NCBI GenBank assembly: GCA_001767575.1
Contig: MELI01000111.1
Location: 1 to 6,976 of the forward strand
DNA: 6,976 nucleotides
Direction of reading: 5' to 3'
Source of the DNA: Candidatus Aquicultor primus
GTDB taxonomy: Bacteria > Actinomycetota > Aquicultoria > Aquicultorales > Aquicultoraceae
Under the pieces are notes generated by a model. The model was given only the letters and a program-made list of their open reading frames with translations. It searched no databases and was not told the DNA's origin. Numbering within the stretch: position 1 is the stretch's first letter; each line of letters begins with the position of its first letter. The translations under genes and the position numbers were made by a program. Positions 6,326 through 6,976 of this stretch are shown here, one piece after another.

Positions 6326-6976
6326 CTAATTGGTAAAAAAATCAAGAGCGTATTTCGTCAATACGTTTTTGCAGTTAAGGTCGGCCATCTTGCCTTCAGT
6401 GCGACTTTTCTCATGAATGTGAGGAATTATCTCATCCCGAATGGCCTCTATCGCCTCGTCGATTTCGTGAATGCGCGCGATTTCCGCTGTCGAGAAGTCG
6501 TAGACTTCTTCATCCTCTTTGTCCGCGAGCGCAACCCTGGACAGCTCATCCATTCCAGTCCTCATCTTGGAGCGCTCGTAGACCACCTTATAGATGGCTT
6601 GCTTCACGTCGACCAGACCATTGGCTTTGGACTCTAAGGCATCGATGCGTTCTGTAGCTGCTTTGTTTATCGCTATGTTCTCGCGCAATTCTTTGTCTAT
6701 GAGCGCGAGCAACTTTAACCCTTGTTCTTCGATGAGTAACCGCATGCCTTTCCAACCGGCCAATTGTTTGAGCAAAATACGGCATTCCTCTTTCGCAAGC
6801 TCGAGCTCATCTCCCGACAGATCTTTATGCCTCATGCGGAACCCTTGCGTGTAGGCCATCGCAAACCGTATGCCGACATAAGGCTCCTCCGGCCGCTTCC
6901 ATAGCTTCGCCGCGAAGCTAGTCCAGAAACCACTAGTCTCGTTGTCTTTTGAAAGAAGCTCCCCCATGTCGGGGTT
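6326..6976 (-). CDS. Hypothetical helix-rich protein (possibly cut by window edge)
   Basis: I do not recognise this protein. The frame is open to the right edge. The first visible ATG is at 6967-6965, giving 213 aa, but the nine bases before it show no ribosome site and continue in frame, so the true start may lie outside the window. The sequence is soluble, highly charged and predicted mostly helical, with no membrane segment or signal peptide. Residues about 55-130 (ELELAKEECRILLKQLAGWKG onward) and 160-185 (AEIARIHEIDEAIEAIRDEI) look coiled-coil-like. An aromatic, basic N-terminal part (FWTSFAAKLWKRPEEPYVGIRF, here residues 14-35, split by family-unknown spacing) precedes the helices. Two cysteines (62, 199) do not form a metal motif. 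A strong terminator follows 17 nt after the stop. Coding character is supported by length, absence of competing frames and the terminator placement; function is unknown. Confidence 0.7.
   Translation of the reverse strand, partial: NPDMGELLSKDNETSGFWTSFAAKLWKRPEEPYVGIRFAMAYTQGFRMRHKDLSGDELELAKEECRILLKQLAGWKGMRLLIEEQGLKLLALIDKELRENIAINKAATERIDALESKANGLVDVKQAIYKVVYERSKMRTGMDELSRVALADKEDEEVYDFSTAEIARIHEIDEAIEAIRDEIIPHIHEKSRTEGKMADLNCKNVLTKYALDFFTN

Noticed and set aside
1..6976. CRISPR array, transposon ends, phage genes, tRNA or toxin-antitoxin genes
   Set aside because: I looked for regular repeats, transposase or integrase motifs, tRNA-like cloverleaf segments and small paired ORFs on both strands and saw none that could be supported.

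Overview
The window looks like an ordinary chromosomal housekeeping and DNA-repair block from a bacterium of moderate GC content. All recognisable genes are on the minus strand, so transcription runs from high to low coordinates. The recA promoter carries a LexA box of the Gram-positive type (CGAACACGTGTTCG). The order rimO-pgsA-cinA-(thpR)-recA-recX is a Firmicutes/Actinobacteria-style arrangement, so I favour a deep-branching Actinomycetota or Clostridia-like lineage. This is an inference; nothing in the window fixes the genus.

Layout in transcription order: (1) 6976-6326, the end of a helix-rich hypothetical protein, closed by a strong intrinsic terminator at 6308-6276. (2) 6134-5451, a small alpha/beta hydrolase of the dienelactone-hydrolase-like type, after a 190-nt spacer. 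(3) 5352-3994, rimO (methylthiolation of ribosomal protein S12), which appears to have its own promoter and a TTG start. (4) 4010-3459, pgsA (phosphatidylglycerophosphate synthase), overlapping rimO by 17 nt. (5) 3431-2163, cinA (nucleotide-salvage/competence-damage protein). (6) 2163-1603, thpR (RNA 2',3'-cyclic phosphodiesterase), overlapping cinA by 1 nt. (7) 1328-294, recA, behind an SOS promoter in which the LexA operator fills the spacer between the -35 and -10 boxes. (8) 285-1, the N-terminal 95 codons of recX, 8 nt after recA and cut by the window edge.

Two transcription units follow from this. One is rimO-pgsA-cinA-thpR, tightly packed and probably expressed constitutively. The other is recA-recX, which should be induced by DNA damage, with RecX limiting RecA filament activity. 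No terminator is visible between thpR and recA, so some read-through into recA is possible.

I found no mobile element, CRISPR array, tRNA/rRNA, toxin-antitoxin pair or defence system. No exciting undescribed system is evident. The most useful observations are the architecture of the recA promoter, a re-assigned rimO start with a matching promoter, the placement of thpR next to recA, and one unrecognised gene at the right edge.
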